Assembly: GCA_019245115.1 (NCBI GenBank)
Contig: JAFARZ010000287.1
Coordinates: forward strand, 19,853 to 83,852
Origin: Streptosporangiaceae bacterium
Lineage (GTDB): Bacteria > Actinomycetota > Actinomycetes > Streptosporangiales > Streptosporangiaceae
Reading direction: 5' to 3'
Length of the DNA: 64,000 bases
Shown here: piece after piece, positions 54,238 to 63,254 of the stretch
Position numbering within the stretch: the first letter of the stretch is position 1
Layout: every line of letters starts with the position of its first letter
The notes under the pieces: model-generated
Told to the model about the DNA's origin: nothing
Database searches by the model: none
The model's input: only the letters and a program-made list of their open reading frames with translations
Position numbers and translations under genes: made by a program

Positions 54238-55075
54238 GGTAAAACGGTTCCGCATGGGCGGCGATCCACTCGTCTATCTCGTCCGCGGCGTATTCGCCCG
54301 GAAACGTGACATCGATCGGGAACCGGTGGGGCACGGCCGCGGCGGCCTGCTCGATCGCCTCGATGACCGCGCGCTGCGCTACCTCGCTGGCCGGATCGCG
54401 CAACGTGACCGAGAGGATGAGGCCCTCGCCGCGCCCGGCCACGGACAGCCAGGCGCGCGACGCGTGGCGGACGGCCGCGACCAGCGCCAGCCTGGCGCGG
54501 ACCTCGCCGAGCAGCGCCAGCGGATCCGCGGGCGGATGGCCGAGAAGGATCTCGGCGGTGCCCAGTCCGGCGAGGTACCCGATGCCCTCGGGATAAATCG
54601 GCACGCTGGCCTCGGCGCCCGGGTTGAGCGCGATGCCCGTTCCCGCCGGGAGTCGCCGGGCCAGCTCCGCGGCCGCCACCACGATGTGCGGCACGGGCAC
54701 CGCCTGAGCCGGTCTGCCCTGGGGCGGCACAAGGTTGCCCAGAGGCCACGCCACCAGCCGTTCGTGGGAAGTAAAAGCGGGAACGAACTCGGCGCCGAGG
54801 TAAGTAACGGTCGGTAGGTGCACGGCGGAACCGTCGGTGACCGGGCCGTCGGCGGGCAGCGGCAGCCACAGCCTGGCCTGGCGGAGCTGGTCGAGCAGGT
54901 CCGTCACCCGGCCGGGGTCCTTGACCGCCGTGGCCAGGGCCTCCTCCACGATCGCGGCGTCGCGGGCGGGCGCGGCGGCGTCCGGGCGGCCCCAGGCGAG
55001 GGCGCCGGGGCGGACGAAGGTTCCGCCGTGCGCCATGGTCGGCGTAGGGTCGGCCGGGACCCCTGATGACTTCAT
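54221..55075 (-). CDS. SseB-family protein
   Basis: 284 residues from ATG 55075 (MKSSGVPADPTPTMAHGG); the track ORF extends antisense through the acVLRF1 gene and I reject that start. The SseB N-terminal domain is recognisable in RLWLPLPADGPVTDGSAVHLPTVTYLGAEFVPAFTSHERLVAW and GIALNPGAEASVPIYPEGIGYL, and the C-terminal domain in WLSVAGRGEGLILSVTLRD. In enteric bacteria SseB raises serine tolerance; the actinobacterial role is unknown. Convergent overlap of 17 bp with the HTH-TM gene. Confidence 0.82.
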   Translation of the reverse strand: MKSSGVPADPTPTMAHGGTFVRPGALAWGRPDAAAPARDAAIVEEALATAVKDPGRVTDLLDQLRQARLWLPLPADGPVTDGSAVHLPTVTYLGAEFVPAFTSHERLVAWPLGNLVPPQGRPAQAVPVPHIVVAAAELARRLPAGTGIALNPGAEASVPIYPEGIGYLAGLGTAEILLGHPPADPLALLGEVRARLALVAAVRHASRAWLSVAGRGEGLILSVTLRDPASEVAQRAVIEAIEQAAAAVPHRFPIDVTFPGEYAADEIDEWIAAHAEPFYLREHS

Positions 55076-55118
55076 GTGGTCAATGATACTGAGAGTTAAC
55101 AGTGCTAGGCGGTCTGTA

Positions 55119-55796
55119 GTGAAGAATCCAGCCGCGGGCGGCGGCCGCTGGGTGGACGTCGCACCGGGGCGTTTTCCCGCGTGGATGGAGGAATTCACGC
55201 GCCGGCACGGGGATATCGGCCCGGTGTCGCGCGACCCGGCGGCCGGCGTGTTCACCTTCACCGCGGCGGATGGCGCGGTCGCGGAGTGCCATCCGCCCTT
55301 CCCCGCGGTGGAAGCCGAGGTTTCAGACCCAGCCGGGGCGGCGCGGGACATAGCGGCGCACGCTGTTGCGGATCGCACCGTGGGCGTGCTGCTGGTGCGC
55401 CTGGGCGGCTACGCCGTCGGCGTGTTCGCTGGTTCGCCGCCTGTCCTGGCCGGCGCCAAGACCGGGAGCCGTCCGGTGCACGGCCGCAGCGCGGCCGGCG
55501 GATGGTCGCAGCACCGCTTCGCCCGCCGTCGCGAGAAGCAGGCCAGCGAGGCGCTGGAAGCGGCGGCCAGTGCCGCCGTAGCGGTACTGGCTCAGCACGC
55601 CCGCCTAGACGCGCTTGTGCTCGGCGGCGACCGCCGGGCCGTCGCGGGCCTGCGGGATGATCCGCGGCTGATGCCCTACCTGGACCTGGCCGTGGACCGG
55701 TTCCTGACCGTGCCCGATCCTCGCCTGGCCGTGCTGCGTGAAACCCCGCGCGCCTTCCAGGCCATCCGTATCCGCCTGGCGGAGCCGGCGGGATAA
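55119..55796 (+). CDS. acVLRF1-type peptidyl-tRNA hydrolase/release factor
   Basis: 225 residues from GTG 55119; an ATG at 55083 is in frame but would leave only 7 bp to the divergent SseB gene. The family (actinobacterial Vms1-like release factor 1) is recognised from TFTAADGAVAECHPPFPAV, VGVLLVRLGGYAVGVF, the catalytic loop GGWSQHRFARRREKQ that replaces the eRF1 GGQ, and LVLGGDRRAVAGLRDDPRL. It is thought to release stalled nascent chains from tRNA on the large ribosomal subunit. An ABC-F ribosome-associated ATPase follows, so both neighbours concern translation rescue. Confidence 0.85.
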   Translation: MKNPAAGGGRWVDVAPGRFPAWMEEFTRRHGDIGPVSRDPAAGVFTFTAADGAVAECHPPFPAVEAEVSDPAGAARDIAAHAVADRTVGVLLVRLGGYAVGVFAGSPPVLAGAKTGSRPVHGRSAAGGWSQHRFARRREKQASEALEAAASAAVAVLAQHARLDALVLGGDRRAVAGLRDDPRLMPYLDLAVDRFLTVPDPRLAVLRETPRAFQAIRIRLAEPAG

Positions 55797-55835
55797 CCGG
55801 AGGCGGTAACCGCACCTGGCCCGTATACTGATTCC

Positions 55836-55856
55836 GTGCCACTGCTCACGGACTAG
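55836..55856 (+). CDS. seven-codon upstream ORF (MPLLTD) of the ABC-F gene
   Basis: GTG CCA CTG CTC ACG GAC TAG, 60 nt before the ABC-F start and 6 nt after a TATACT -10-like box (55824-55829). CCGTG/CACGG at 55834-55851 can form a stem around it. ABC-F resistance genes are often induced by ribosome stalling on such leaders, so it is called as a possible attenuator, with low certainty. Confidence 0.4.
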   Translation: MPLLTD

Positions 55857-55915
55857 AGGACGACGCGTCACGGGAGGGGTCTGTCCGTTTCGTCCGTTCA
55901 TAGGAGCAGCTAATC

Positions 55916-57553
55916 ATGATCGTCGCGAGCGAAATCGAACTGCGGGCTGGTGCGCGCCTGCTGCTCGAAGGCGCGTCCTTCCAGGTCGGACCGGGCGACC
56001 GTATCGGCCTGGTCGGCCGCAACGGCGCCGGCAAGACCACCCTGGCCAAGGTGCTGGCCGGCGAGGCCCAGCCAGCGGCCGGAGCGGTGCGCCGGTCCGG
56101 CGCCGTGGGCTACCTGCCGCAAGACCCGCGCACCGGAGACCTCGGCACGCTGGCGATCGACCGCGTGCTGTCCGCGCGGGGCCTGGACGCGCTGCGCGCC
56201 GAGATGCGCGAGGCAGAGCTTCAGATGGCGGAGGCCGCCGCGGGGCCGGGGAAGCCGGACGCCAACGCCGCCATCCGCAAGTACGGCGCGCTGTCCGACC
56301 GGCTGGCCGTGCTGGGCGGCTACGCCGCGGAGTCTCAGGCGGCCGCGTTGACCGCGAGCCTGGGGCTGCCCGACCGCATCCTGCACCAGCCGCTGCGGAC
56401 CTTGTCCGGCGGTCAGCGCCGTCGCGTCGAACTGGCCAGGATCCTGTTCGGCGCCGGCAGCGACGAGGTCGGCTCGGAACAGACCCAGACGATGCTCCTC
56501 GACGAGCCGACCAACCACCTGGACGCGGACTCCATCGTCTGGCTGCGCGACCATCTGAAGAACTACCGCGGCGGCCTGGTGGTGATCAGCCACGACGTGG
56601 ACCTGCTGGCCGACGTGGTCAACAAGGTGTTCCATCTGGACGCGCAGCGGCAGGTGCTGGACATCTACAACCTCGGCTGGCGCGCCTACCTCCAGCAGCG
56701 CGAGACCGACGAGCGGCGGCGGCGCCGCGAGCGGGTGAACGCGGGGCGGCAGGCGACCGCGCTGATGGCGCAGGCGGACCGGATGCGGGCCAAGGCGACG
56801 AAGGCGCAGGCCGCGAAGAACATGCAGCGACGAGCGGAGCGCCTGCTGGCCGACGTCGAGGCCGAGCGCCGGTCGGACCGGGTGGCCAAGCTCCGGTTCC
56901 CCACCCCGAAGCCGTGCGGGCGGACGCCGCTCTCGGCCACCGGCCTGTCCAAGTCCTACGGTTCGCTGGAAGTGTTCACCGATGTCGACATTGCGGTCGA
57001 CCGCGGCAGCCGGGTGGTGGTGCTCGGCCTGAACGGTGCGGGAAAGACCACCTTGTTGCGCCTGCTCGGAGGTATCGAGACGCCAGATACCGGAAAAGTC
57101 ACGCCGGGACACGGCCTTAGCCTCGGATATTACGCGCAGGAGCATGAAACGCTGCAAACTGACCAAACGGTTCTCGCTCACATGCGCTCAGCTGCGCCGG
57201 AACTCACCGAATCGGAGCAGCGTAAGGTGCTCGGCTCATTCCTCTTCTCCGGAGACGATGTAGAAAAGCCGGCCGGCGTTCTTTCAGGTGGTGAGAAAAC
57301 GCGTCTCGCGCTCGCCCTTCTCGTGGTGTCGGGAGCAAACGTGCTGCTGCTGGACGAGCCCACGAACAACCTCGACCCGGCCAGCCGGGAGGAGATCCTC
57401 GCGGCGCTGCGGAACTTCAAGGGCGCGATAGTTCTTGTGACTCATGATGAAGGTGCGGTGGAAGCGCTTTCCCCAGAGCGGGTAATCGTGCTGCCGGATG
57501 GCGTGGAAGACGCATGGAGCGAAGATTTCGCTGACCTAGTTGCACTTGCATAA
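55916..57553 (+). CDS. ABC-F family ribosomal protection/translation ATPase
   Basis: 545 residues with two ABC domains and no membrane part. Domain 1: GRNGAGKTT, LSGGQRRRVELARIL, MLLDEPTNHLDADS. Domain 2: GLNGAGKTT, LSGGEKTRLALALL, LLLDEPTNNLDPAS. The linker between them (about 255-325, RETDERRRRRERVNAGRQATALMAQADRMRAKATKAQAAKNM) is the long basic P-site tRNA interaction motif. ABC-F proteins act on the ribosomal E site to rescue stalls or give antibiotic resistance. AGGAG lies about 9 nt before the ATG. The upstream 119 bp holds a mini-ORF and a -10-like box. Confidence 0.94.
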   Translation: MIVASEIELRAGARLLLEGASFQVGPGDRIGLVGRNGAGKTTLAKVLAGEAQPAAGAVRRSGAVGYLPQDPRTGDLGTLAIDRVLSARGLDALRAEMREAELQMAEAAAGPGKPDANAAIRKYGALSDRLAVLGGYAAESQAAALTASLGLPDRILHQPLRTLSGGQRRRVELARILFGAGSDEVGSEQTQTMLLDEPTNHLDADSIVWLRDHLKNYRGGLVVISHDVDLLADVVNKVFHLDAQRQVLDIYNLGWRAYLQQRETDERRRRRERVNAGRQATALMAQADRMRAKATKAQAAKNMQRRAERLLADVEAERRSDRVAKLRFPTPKPCGRTPLSATGLSKSYGSLEVFTDVDIAVDRGSRVVVLGLNGAGKTTLLRLLGGIETPDTGKVTPGHGLSLGYYAQEHETLQTDQTVLAHMRSAAPELTESEQRKVLGSFLFSGDDVEKPAGVLSGGEKTRLALALLVVSGANVLLLDEPTNNLDPASREEILAALRNFKGAIVLVTHDEGAVEALSPERVIVLPDGVEDAWSEDFADLVALA

Positions 57554-57571
57554 CCAAAATGCACTTGCATA
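57541..57571 (+). repeat. 12-bp direct repeat at the 3' end of the ABC-F gene
   Basis: TGCACTTGCATA occurs at 57541-57552 (covering the last codons and stop) and at 57560-57571. Confidence 0.7.
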
Positions 57572-57706
57572 TGGGATAGCAGCGAGCCGTTGATAAAGAA
57601 ACCCGATCAATTGTTGTGATCTGGGTAGCCAGTGCTGCGGTCCATGGTTGATCATTGCGGTGGGGAGGTAACCCAATGGTGGCTCCGTATCTAACGGGAG
57701 GTACAT

Positions 57707-57952
57707 GTGGCCCAGACCCTCAAGAAAGGCACGCGTGTGATCGGCGTGGATCGTAGCAGGCTCGGAATGCAACTCAGCAAGAGATATGACTCTGGTGAGA
57801 GCATCCGTTCACTTGCCGCATCCACTGGCCGGTCTTACGGTTTCGTCCACCGGCTTCTCACCGAGTCGGGGGTGGAGCTTCGGCGGCGTGGAGGCGCCAC
57901 GAAGAACCGTGCACCGCGTGCTGCCAGCCGAGGGAAGAAGGTGAACCGCTAG
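57707..57952 (+). CDS. small helix-turn-helix protein conserved in actinobacteria (81 aa)
   Basis: GTG start with GGGAGG 5 nt upstream. The sequence MAQTLKKGTRVIGVDRSRLGMQLSKRYDSGESIRSLAASTGRSYGFVHRLLTESGVELRRRGG is a basic, single HTH with a glycine-rich loop and Lys/Arg-rich tail. Near-identical short proteins are widespread in actinobacteria (recollection). It is probably a DNA-binding, nucleoid-associated or regulatory protein; the function is not established. Transcribed after the ABC-F gene with a 153-bp gap. Confidence 0.85.
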   Translation: MAQTLKKGTRVIGVDRSRLGMQLSKRYDSGESIRSLAASTGRSYGFVHRLLTESGVELRRRGGATKNRAPRAASRGKKVNR

Positions 57953-58032
57953 CGGCTATACCAGGGTAGGCGCCGGCCGGCGGCCAAGTCGCTACGAGTA
58001 TCCAGGGGGTGGGGGGAAGTGGCCCCTCTGCT

Positions 58033-58090
58033 CGAGCATCGCGACACTGCCGCCGGGTACCCCGCCCGGCACGCCACCCTTCGATGCTCG
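58033..58090. repeat. 58-nt hairpin, CGAGCATCG/CGATGCTCG
   Basis: Perfect 9-bp inverted repeat (58033-58041, 58082-58090) enclosing a second one, GCCGGG/CCCGGC. It lies between the HTH gene and the ABC exporter and may act as a terminator, though no T-run follows. Confidence 0.45.
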
Positions 58091-58191
58091 TCCGGCTTTG
58101 ACCGGTCAGTCCCGCCGGAGTTCGCCGTAAGCTGAGAGCCTTTCCGGGCAATCCGGGAACGTTTCCCCGCCGTCGAGAGGTTTCCCAGAGC

Positions 58192-60090
58192 GTGTACGCA
58201 CGGGGCAACATGATGATGGTGAGGGGCTTCCGCATGGACCCCTCCATCACCAAGCAGAAACTCAAGCCCGGCACGATCCGCCGTATAGCGACGTATGCCC
58301 GGCCCTACCGTTGGCATCTCGTCGTGTTCCTGCTGGCCACGGCGATTGACGCGGTAATTACCGTGGTCAACCCGCTGCTGCTGCGGGAGCTTATCGACCA
58401 CGGCATCCTGGCCAGGGACGACGCGGTGGTGATCGGTATCGCGTCGGTGGTGGCCGGTGTCGCGCTGTTCGACGCCGCGCTGAGCTTCGGCATCAGGTGG
58501 TTCTCCGCCCGGATCGGCGAGGGCCTGATCTACGACCTGCGCACGCAGGTCTTCGATCACGTGCAACGACAACCCCTCGCGTTCTTCACCCGGGCGCAGA
58601 CCGGGTCCCTGGTCAGCCGGCTGGACGGCGATGTGGTCGGGGCCCAGCAGGCGATCACGTCGACGCTGTCCGGCGTGGTGTCCAACGTCCTGTCGCTGGT
58701 CGTCATCCTGGTCACGCTGTTCTACCTGTCCTGGCTGGTCAGCGTCATCGCGCTGGCCCTCATCCCGCTGTTCCTGCTGCCCGCCCGGCTGGTCGGCCGC
58801 CGGCTGCAGCGGCTGACCAGGGAGTCCATGCAGCTCAACGCCGAAATGGGCTCGACGATGACCGAGCGGTTCAACGTGGCCGGCGCGATGCTGGTAAAGC
58901 TGTTCGGCCGTCCGGCTGACGAAACCGCGGCGTTCGCCGAGCGGGCGGCGAAGGTCCGCGACATCGGGGTCGTGCAATCCATGTACGGGCAGGTGTTCTT
59001 CGTCGCGCTCACCATGCTGACCGCGCTGGTGACCGCCGTGGTCTACGGCGTGGGCGGCAGCCTGGTGATCCACGGCACGTTCCAGATCGGCACGCTGGTG
59101 GCGCTGACCACCCTGCTCGGCCGCGTGTACGGCCCGATAGCATCGCTATCCAATGTGCAGATCAACGTCATGACCGCGCTGGTCAGCTTCGACCGTGTGT
59201 TCGAGGTGCTCGACCTCAAGCCGCTGATCGAGGAGAAGCCCGGCGCCGCCACGCTGCCGCGGACCGAGGATGACGGCGGCACCGCGCCGGACATCACGTT
59301 CGACAACGTCTCGTTCCGTTACCCGACGGCCAGCGAGGTCTCGCTCGCCTCGCTGGAGTCCATCGCGTTGCAGGTCCCCGAGCGGGCCGACGCGGCGGCG
59401 GGTGTGCTGCACGACGTCACGTTCCGCGCGCCGCCCGGGCAGCTCACCGCCCTGGTCGGCCCGTCCGGCGCGGGTAAGACGACGATCACCCACCTGGTCG
59501 CCCGGCTGTATGACCCGAACGACGGCGCGGTACGCATCGGCGGTTTCGATCTGCGTGACGTGACGCTCGGCTCGCTGCACGACGTGGTCGGCGTCGTCAC
59601 CCAGGACGCGCATCTGTTCCACGACACGATCAGGTCGAACCTGCTGTACGCCCGGCCCGGCGCGACCGAGCGGGAACTGATCGAAGCGTGCGAGGCGGCG
59701 CAGATCTGGGACCTGATCTCGGTGCTCCCCGACGGGCTGGACACCATCGTCGGGGACAGGGGCTACCGGCTGTCCGGCGGCGAGAAGCAGCGGGTCGCGC
59801 TGGCCCGCCTGCTGCTCAAGGCGCCGTCGGTGGTGGTACTCGACGAGGCCACGGCGCACCTGGATTCGGAGTCGGAGGTGGCGGTACAGCGGGCGCTGAA
59901 GATGGCGCTGACCGGCCGCACGTCACTGGTGATCGCGCACCGGCTGTCCACCGTCCGGGAAGCCGACCAGATCCTGGTCATCGACAGCGGCCAGGTGGTC
60001 GAGCGCGGCAGGCACGAGGAACTGCTCGAGGCCGACGGCCTGTACGCCGACCTGTACCTGACCCAGTTCGCGGGCCAGGAAGCACGGTAG
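58192..60090 (+). CDS. ABC exporter (fused permease-ATPase)
   Basis: 632 residues. Six-helix ABC1 exporter domain (about 40-330, RPYRWHLVVFLLATAIDAVITV ... FFTRAQTGSLVSRLDGDVVGAQQ) and ATPase (about 360-620) with GPSGAGKTT, LSGGEKQRVALARLLL and VVVLDEATAHLDSES. The Glu after Walker B is present, so the site is catalytic. A 30-residue insertion (SLESIALQVPERADAAAGVLHD) precedes the Walker A. Start: GTG 58192 in the track; the in-frame ATGs of MMMVRGFRM are nearer to the usual family start. Substrate unknown. Confidence 0.88.
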   Translation: MYARGNMMMVRGFRMDPSITKQKLKPGTIRRIATYARPYRWHLVVFLLATAIDAVITVVNPLLLRELIDHGILARDDAVVIGIASVVAGVALFDAALSFGIRWFSARIGEGLIYDLRTQVFDHVQRQPLAFFTRAQTGSLVSRLDGDVVGAQQAITSTLSGVVSNVLSLVVILVTLFYLSWLVSVIALALIPLFLLPARLVGRRLQRLTRESMQLNAEMGSTMTERFNVAGAMLVKLFGRPADETAAFAERAAKVRDIGVVQSMYGQVFFVALTMLTALVTAVVYGVGGSLVIHGTFQIGTLVALTTLLGRVYGPIASLSNVQINVMTALVSFDRVFEVLDLKPLIEEKPGAATLPRTEDDGGTAPDITFDNVSFRYPTASEVSLASLESIALQVPERADAAAGVLHDVTFRAPPGQLTALVGPSGAGKTTITHLVARLYDPNDGAVRIGGFDLRDVTLGSLHDVVGVVTQDAHLFHDTIRSNLLYARPGATERELIEACEAAQIWDLISVLPDGLDTIVGDRGYRLSGGEKQRVALARLLLKAPSVVVLDEATAHLDSESEVAVQRALKMALTGRTSLVIAHRLSTVREADQILVIDSGQVVERGRHEELLEADGLYADLYLTQFAGQEAR

Positions 60091-60138
60091 CCCGGATAAC
60101 CATTCGCGGCCTGAGCTGCTGCGTGCTAGTCATGGACC

Positions 60139-61386
60139 ATGCCGACTGACGACTTGGTGCTACGCCGCCTCACCCCGGCCGACATGCCGCAGGTCGAGGA
60201 GCTCGACACGCTCGTGTTCCTCGAGGAGGCGAGTTCGGAGGCCGAACGCGTCCTGTACGAGGAGATAACGGGGCTGGACCTCGGCCGCGGGATCGGCGTG
60301 TTCGACGGCACCGAGCTCGCCGGGGTCGGCACCATCGCGGCCCTGGAGATGAGCGTGCCCGGCGGCCTGCTACCCATGGCCGGGGTGCTGATCATCGGGG
60401 TCAAGCCAACCCACCGGCGCCGCGGCATCATGACCCGGATGATCCGGCATCAGCTGCGCGAGCTGCACGAGGAGGGGCTGGAGCCGGTCGCCGGGCTGAC
60501 CGCTTCCGAGTCCGTCATCTACGGCCGGTTCGGTTACGGCCAGGCGTCTTACGGCGGGTACTTCGCGGTGCCGAGGGAGCGCTCAGCGCTACGCCCGGTC
60601 GCGGGTATCGACGATGTCCGGATCCGGCTCGTCCCGACCGCGGACAGCGTAGCGGTCTGCGAGCAGATCCACGCCCGTCAGGTCGGCAAGCGGCCGGGCA
60701 TGCTGGTCCGCCCGGAGCCATGGGGACGCTGGTACGCGGCGGACTTCGACCGGCGGCGCGCGGGCCGGTCTGCCAAGCGGACCGTGCTCGCCGAACGCGG
60801 GGGAGAGCGGGTGGGTTATGCCAGGTACCGGACCAGGGATGAGACGGGCGCCAACGGTGTCGCGACCGGCTACACCGACATCGAGGAGATCCACGCGGAC
60901 GATGCCGCGGCGTTCGCCGCGCTGTCGCGGTACCTGCTCGGCATCGACCTGACCGGCGGCGCGAGGTTCTGGCGCCAGCCGGTCGACTCACCGCTCATGT
61001 ACCTGCTGGAGGATCTGCGAGCGGCCGACATGCGCGTGCGCGAGGTGCTCTACCTGCGCCTGGTCGACGTGGACCGCGCCCTGGCGGGCCGTGTTTACGC
61101 GCACCCGATCGACCTGGTCCTGGAGGTCACCGACGGGCTGTGCCCGTGGAACGCCGGCCGCTGGCGGCTGACCGGCGACGAGAAGACGGCTCAGTGCGTG
61201 CCCACCGACGCGTCCGCTGACCTGGTCATTGACGTGCGCGAGCTGGCCGCGGTCTACCTGGGCGGCACCACGTTCGCGGCGCTGGAGCAGGCTGCGCTGG
61301 TGACCGAGTCGCGCCCCGGCGCGGTACTGGACGCGTCGCGCGCGTTCGCGACGCCGCTCGCGCCGTGGCTGCAGTTCGGCATCTGA
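60139..61386 (+). CDS. Eis-like GNAT N-acetyltransferase
   Basis: 415 residues, the length of Eis family proteins. The GNAT acetyl-CoA site is VLIIGVKPTHRRRGIMTRMIRHQL (about 85-108), followed by LTASESVIYGRFGYG. A second GNAT-like domain and a C-terminal sterol carrier-like domain (LVIDVRELAAVYLGGTTFAALEQAALV) complete the fold, and the chain ends in the conserved PWLQFGI whose terminal carboxylate is catalytic in Eis. Eis acetylates aminoglycosides and other amines at several positions. It lies 48 bp after the ABC exporter, so the two may form one unit. Confidence 0.9.
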   Translation: MPTDDLVLRRLTPADMPQVEELDTLVFLEEASSEAERVLYEEITGLDLGRGIGVFDGTELAGVGTIAALEMSVPGGLLPMAGVLIIGVKPTHRRRGIMTRMIRHQLRELHEEGLEPVAGLTASESVIYGRFGYGQASYGGYFAVPRERSALRPVAGIDDVRIRLVPTADSVAVCEQIHARQVGKRPGMLVRPEPWGRWYAADFDRRRAGRSAKRTVLAERGGERVGYARYRTRDETGANGVATGYTDIEEIHADDAAAFAALSRYLLGIDLTGGARFWRQPVDSPLMYLLEDLRAADMRVREVLYLRLVDVDRALAGRVYAHPIDLVLEVTDGLCPWNAGRWRLTGDEKTAQCVPTDASADLVIDVRELAAVYLGGTTFAALEQAALVTESRPGAVLDASRAFATPLAPWLQFGI

Positions 61387-61400
61387 GTTTCGTATCCGGG

Positions 61401-63254
61401 TTAGGAGTAGCCCGCGGCCTGGAGCGTGAACAGTTCGGCGTACACGCCCTGGCAGGCCATCAGCGAGGCGTGGTCACCGGACTCGGCGATCGTCCCCTCG
61501 TCCATGACGATGATCGTGTCCGCCATGTGCACGGTGGAGAACCGGTGCGACACCAGCACGGTGATCGCCCCGTTGGCCTGGCCGAGCCGGCGCGCCGCGT
61601 CCCGGTACCGGTCGAACAGCGCGGCCTCGCTCGGCGCGTCCAGGCTGGCGGTCGGTTCGTCGAGCACGATCAGCAGCGGCCGGTCGCGCATCAGGCCGCG
61701 GGCGAGCGCCAGCCGCTGCCACTGCCCGCCGGACAGGTTGCGGCCGCCGATGTACGGCCCGAGCAGCGTGTCGAGGCCGTCGGGAAGCTCTGCGACCAGG
61801 TCATCGGCGCCGGCCCAGCGGACCGCGCCGAGCACCGCGTCGCGTTCGTCGATTCTCTCCAGGTCACCGGCGCCAACCCCATCGCCAACGGACATGAAGA
61901 ACCTGACATAGTCCTGGAATGCGCCGGTGGTGGCGGTGCGCCACTGCTGCGGCGAGACGTCGGCCAGGTCGTGCCCGTCGACGGTGATCCGCCCTGTCGA
62001 AGGCCGGTACATGCCGGTCAGCAGCTTGATCAATGTCGATTTGCCGGCTCCGTTCTCGCCGACTATGGCCACGGTGCTGCCCGCGCCCAGGTGGACGCTG
62101 AGATCCCGCAGGGTGGCCGCGTCCTGGCCCGGATAGGTGAAGCTGACCCGCTCGAACCGGATACCGTCGCTCAGCCTGGCCGGCACGGTCCCGCTCGGTG
62201 CGCCGGCGGTGGCGGCCACGTAATCCTCCAGCCACAGCAGCCTGGTGGCGGTCGCCGACGCGGTGGCGAACGACCCGGCGCTGGTGCTGGCCCCGGTGAC
62301 CTGCCGCTGCGCACGGCGCAGCAGGCTGACCACCTCTACCACGGCACCGGGCGAGGCGGCGCCGCGGCCGAAGGCCCAGGCAAATTCAACGCCGTGCGCC
62401 GCTCGCAGCACCAGCGCCACGATCGCGATGGCGAACCCCGCCGCGTACACGATCCAGCCCGCTGCCTCCCACACGGCCGCTGTCCGGGCCGCCCGCAGCG
62501 CGCGGGAGCTGATCTCGTCGCCGAGCCTGGCGTGCCGGGCCAGCAACGCGTCGGTTATCCCGAAGGTACGCAGTTCCCGGGCCGGCGCCGCGGTGGACGC
62601 CAGCGAGAACAGTTCGCCGAGCAGCCGCCTGCGATCGGCCAGATCGTCGTCGGACCGCTTCTCCACCTGCGCGCCGCGCCGGTCGGCCCAGGCCGGTACG
62701 GCGGCCAGCAGCGGGACGACGATCAGCGGCGGCCAGACCAGCCCGAGCAGCACGGCGATGCCGATGAACTGGATGGCGGACCTGACCATGCCCAGCGTCT
62801 GGGCCGGCGCTCCGGCCAGCGTCCGGCGGCGTTCCCGCAGGTTGTCGATCTCCGCCAGGTAGTCCGGCCGCTCGAAGTGCTCGAGGTAGGGCGCGGCCGA
62901 CGCGAGCGCGCCGATCCGCATCCCGACCCGGAGATTGGCCAGGTCGGTCAGCTTGGCGTTCAGCGACCCGCCGGTGAGCTGCAACGCCCACGATCCGGGG
63001 AACGTCACCGCGACGACGATAAGGCCGGTGACGATGCGTCCTGGCTGGTGTTCCGCGGCGCCGTCCACGATGTCGCGGAATCCGAGCGGATACCCGAGCA
63101 TCAGCAGCGACGAGCCGAGCGCGACGAGTACACAGGTGGTGGCCAGCAGCGGCGCCGCCCGCCACGCGTTCCCGAACAGCGCGTCGATCCGGCGGATAGG
63201 GCGCTTCAGCCTATTCCTGTTCATGAGGTTCCTGTTCATGAGGTTCCTGTTCAT
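61401..63254 (-). CDS. ABC exporter half-transporter (second of an overlapping pair)
   Basis: 617 residues from ATG 63254, which overlaps the previous stop (ATGA). The N-terminus has three MNRNL/MNRNR units encoded by a 15-bp tandem repeat that re-creates a start codon each time (ATG at 63254, 63239, 63224). ABC1 membrane domain about 30-320; ATPase with GENGAGKST, LSGGQWQRLALARGL, LLIVLDEPTASLD and switch His in VLVSHRFSTVH. LSGGQWQR instead of LSGGQ(K/R)QR marks a subgroup of actinobacterial exporters. It probably dimerises with the product of the next gene. Confidence 0.9.
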   Translation of the reverse strand: MNRNLMNRNLMNRNRLKRPIRRIDALFGNAWRAAPLLATTCVLVALGSSLLMLGYPLGFRDIVDGAAEHQPGRIVTGLIVVAVTFPGSWALQLTGGSLNAKLTDLANLRVGMRIGALASAAPYLEHFERPDYLAEIDNLRERRRTLAGAPAQTLGMVRSAIQFIGIAVLLGLVWPPLIVVPLLAAVPAWADRRGAQVEKRSDDDLADRRRLLGELFSLASTAAPARELRTFGITDALLARHARLGDEISSRALRAARTAAVWEAAGWIVYAAGFAIAIVALVLRAAHGVEFAWAFGRGAASPGAVVEVVSLLRRAQRQVTGASTSAGSFATASATATRLLWLEDYVAATAGAPSGTVPARLSDGIRFERVSFTYPGQDAATLRDLSVHLGAGSTVAIVGENGAGKSTLIKLLTGMYRPSTGRITVDGHDLADVSPQQWRTATTGAFQDYVRFFMSVGDGVGAGDLERIDERDAVLGAVRWAGADDLVAELPDGLDTLLGPYIGGRNLSGGQWQRLALARGLMRDRPLLIVLDEPTASLDAPSEAALFDRYRDAARRLGQANGAITVLVSHRFSTVHMADTIIVMDEGTIAESGDHASLMACQGVYAELFTLQAAGYS

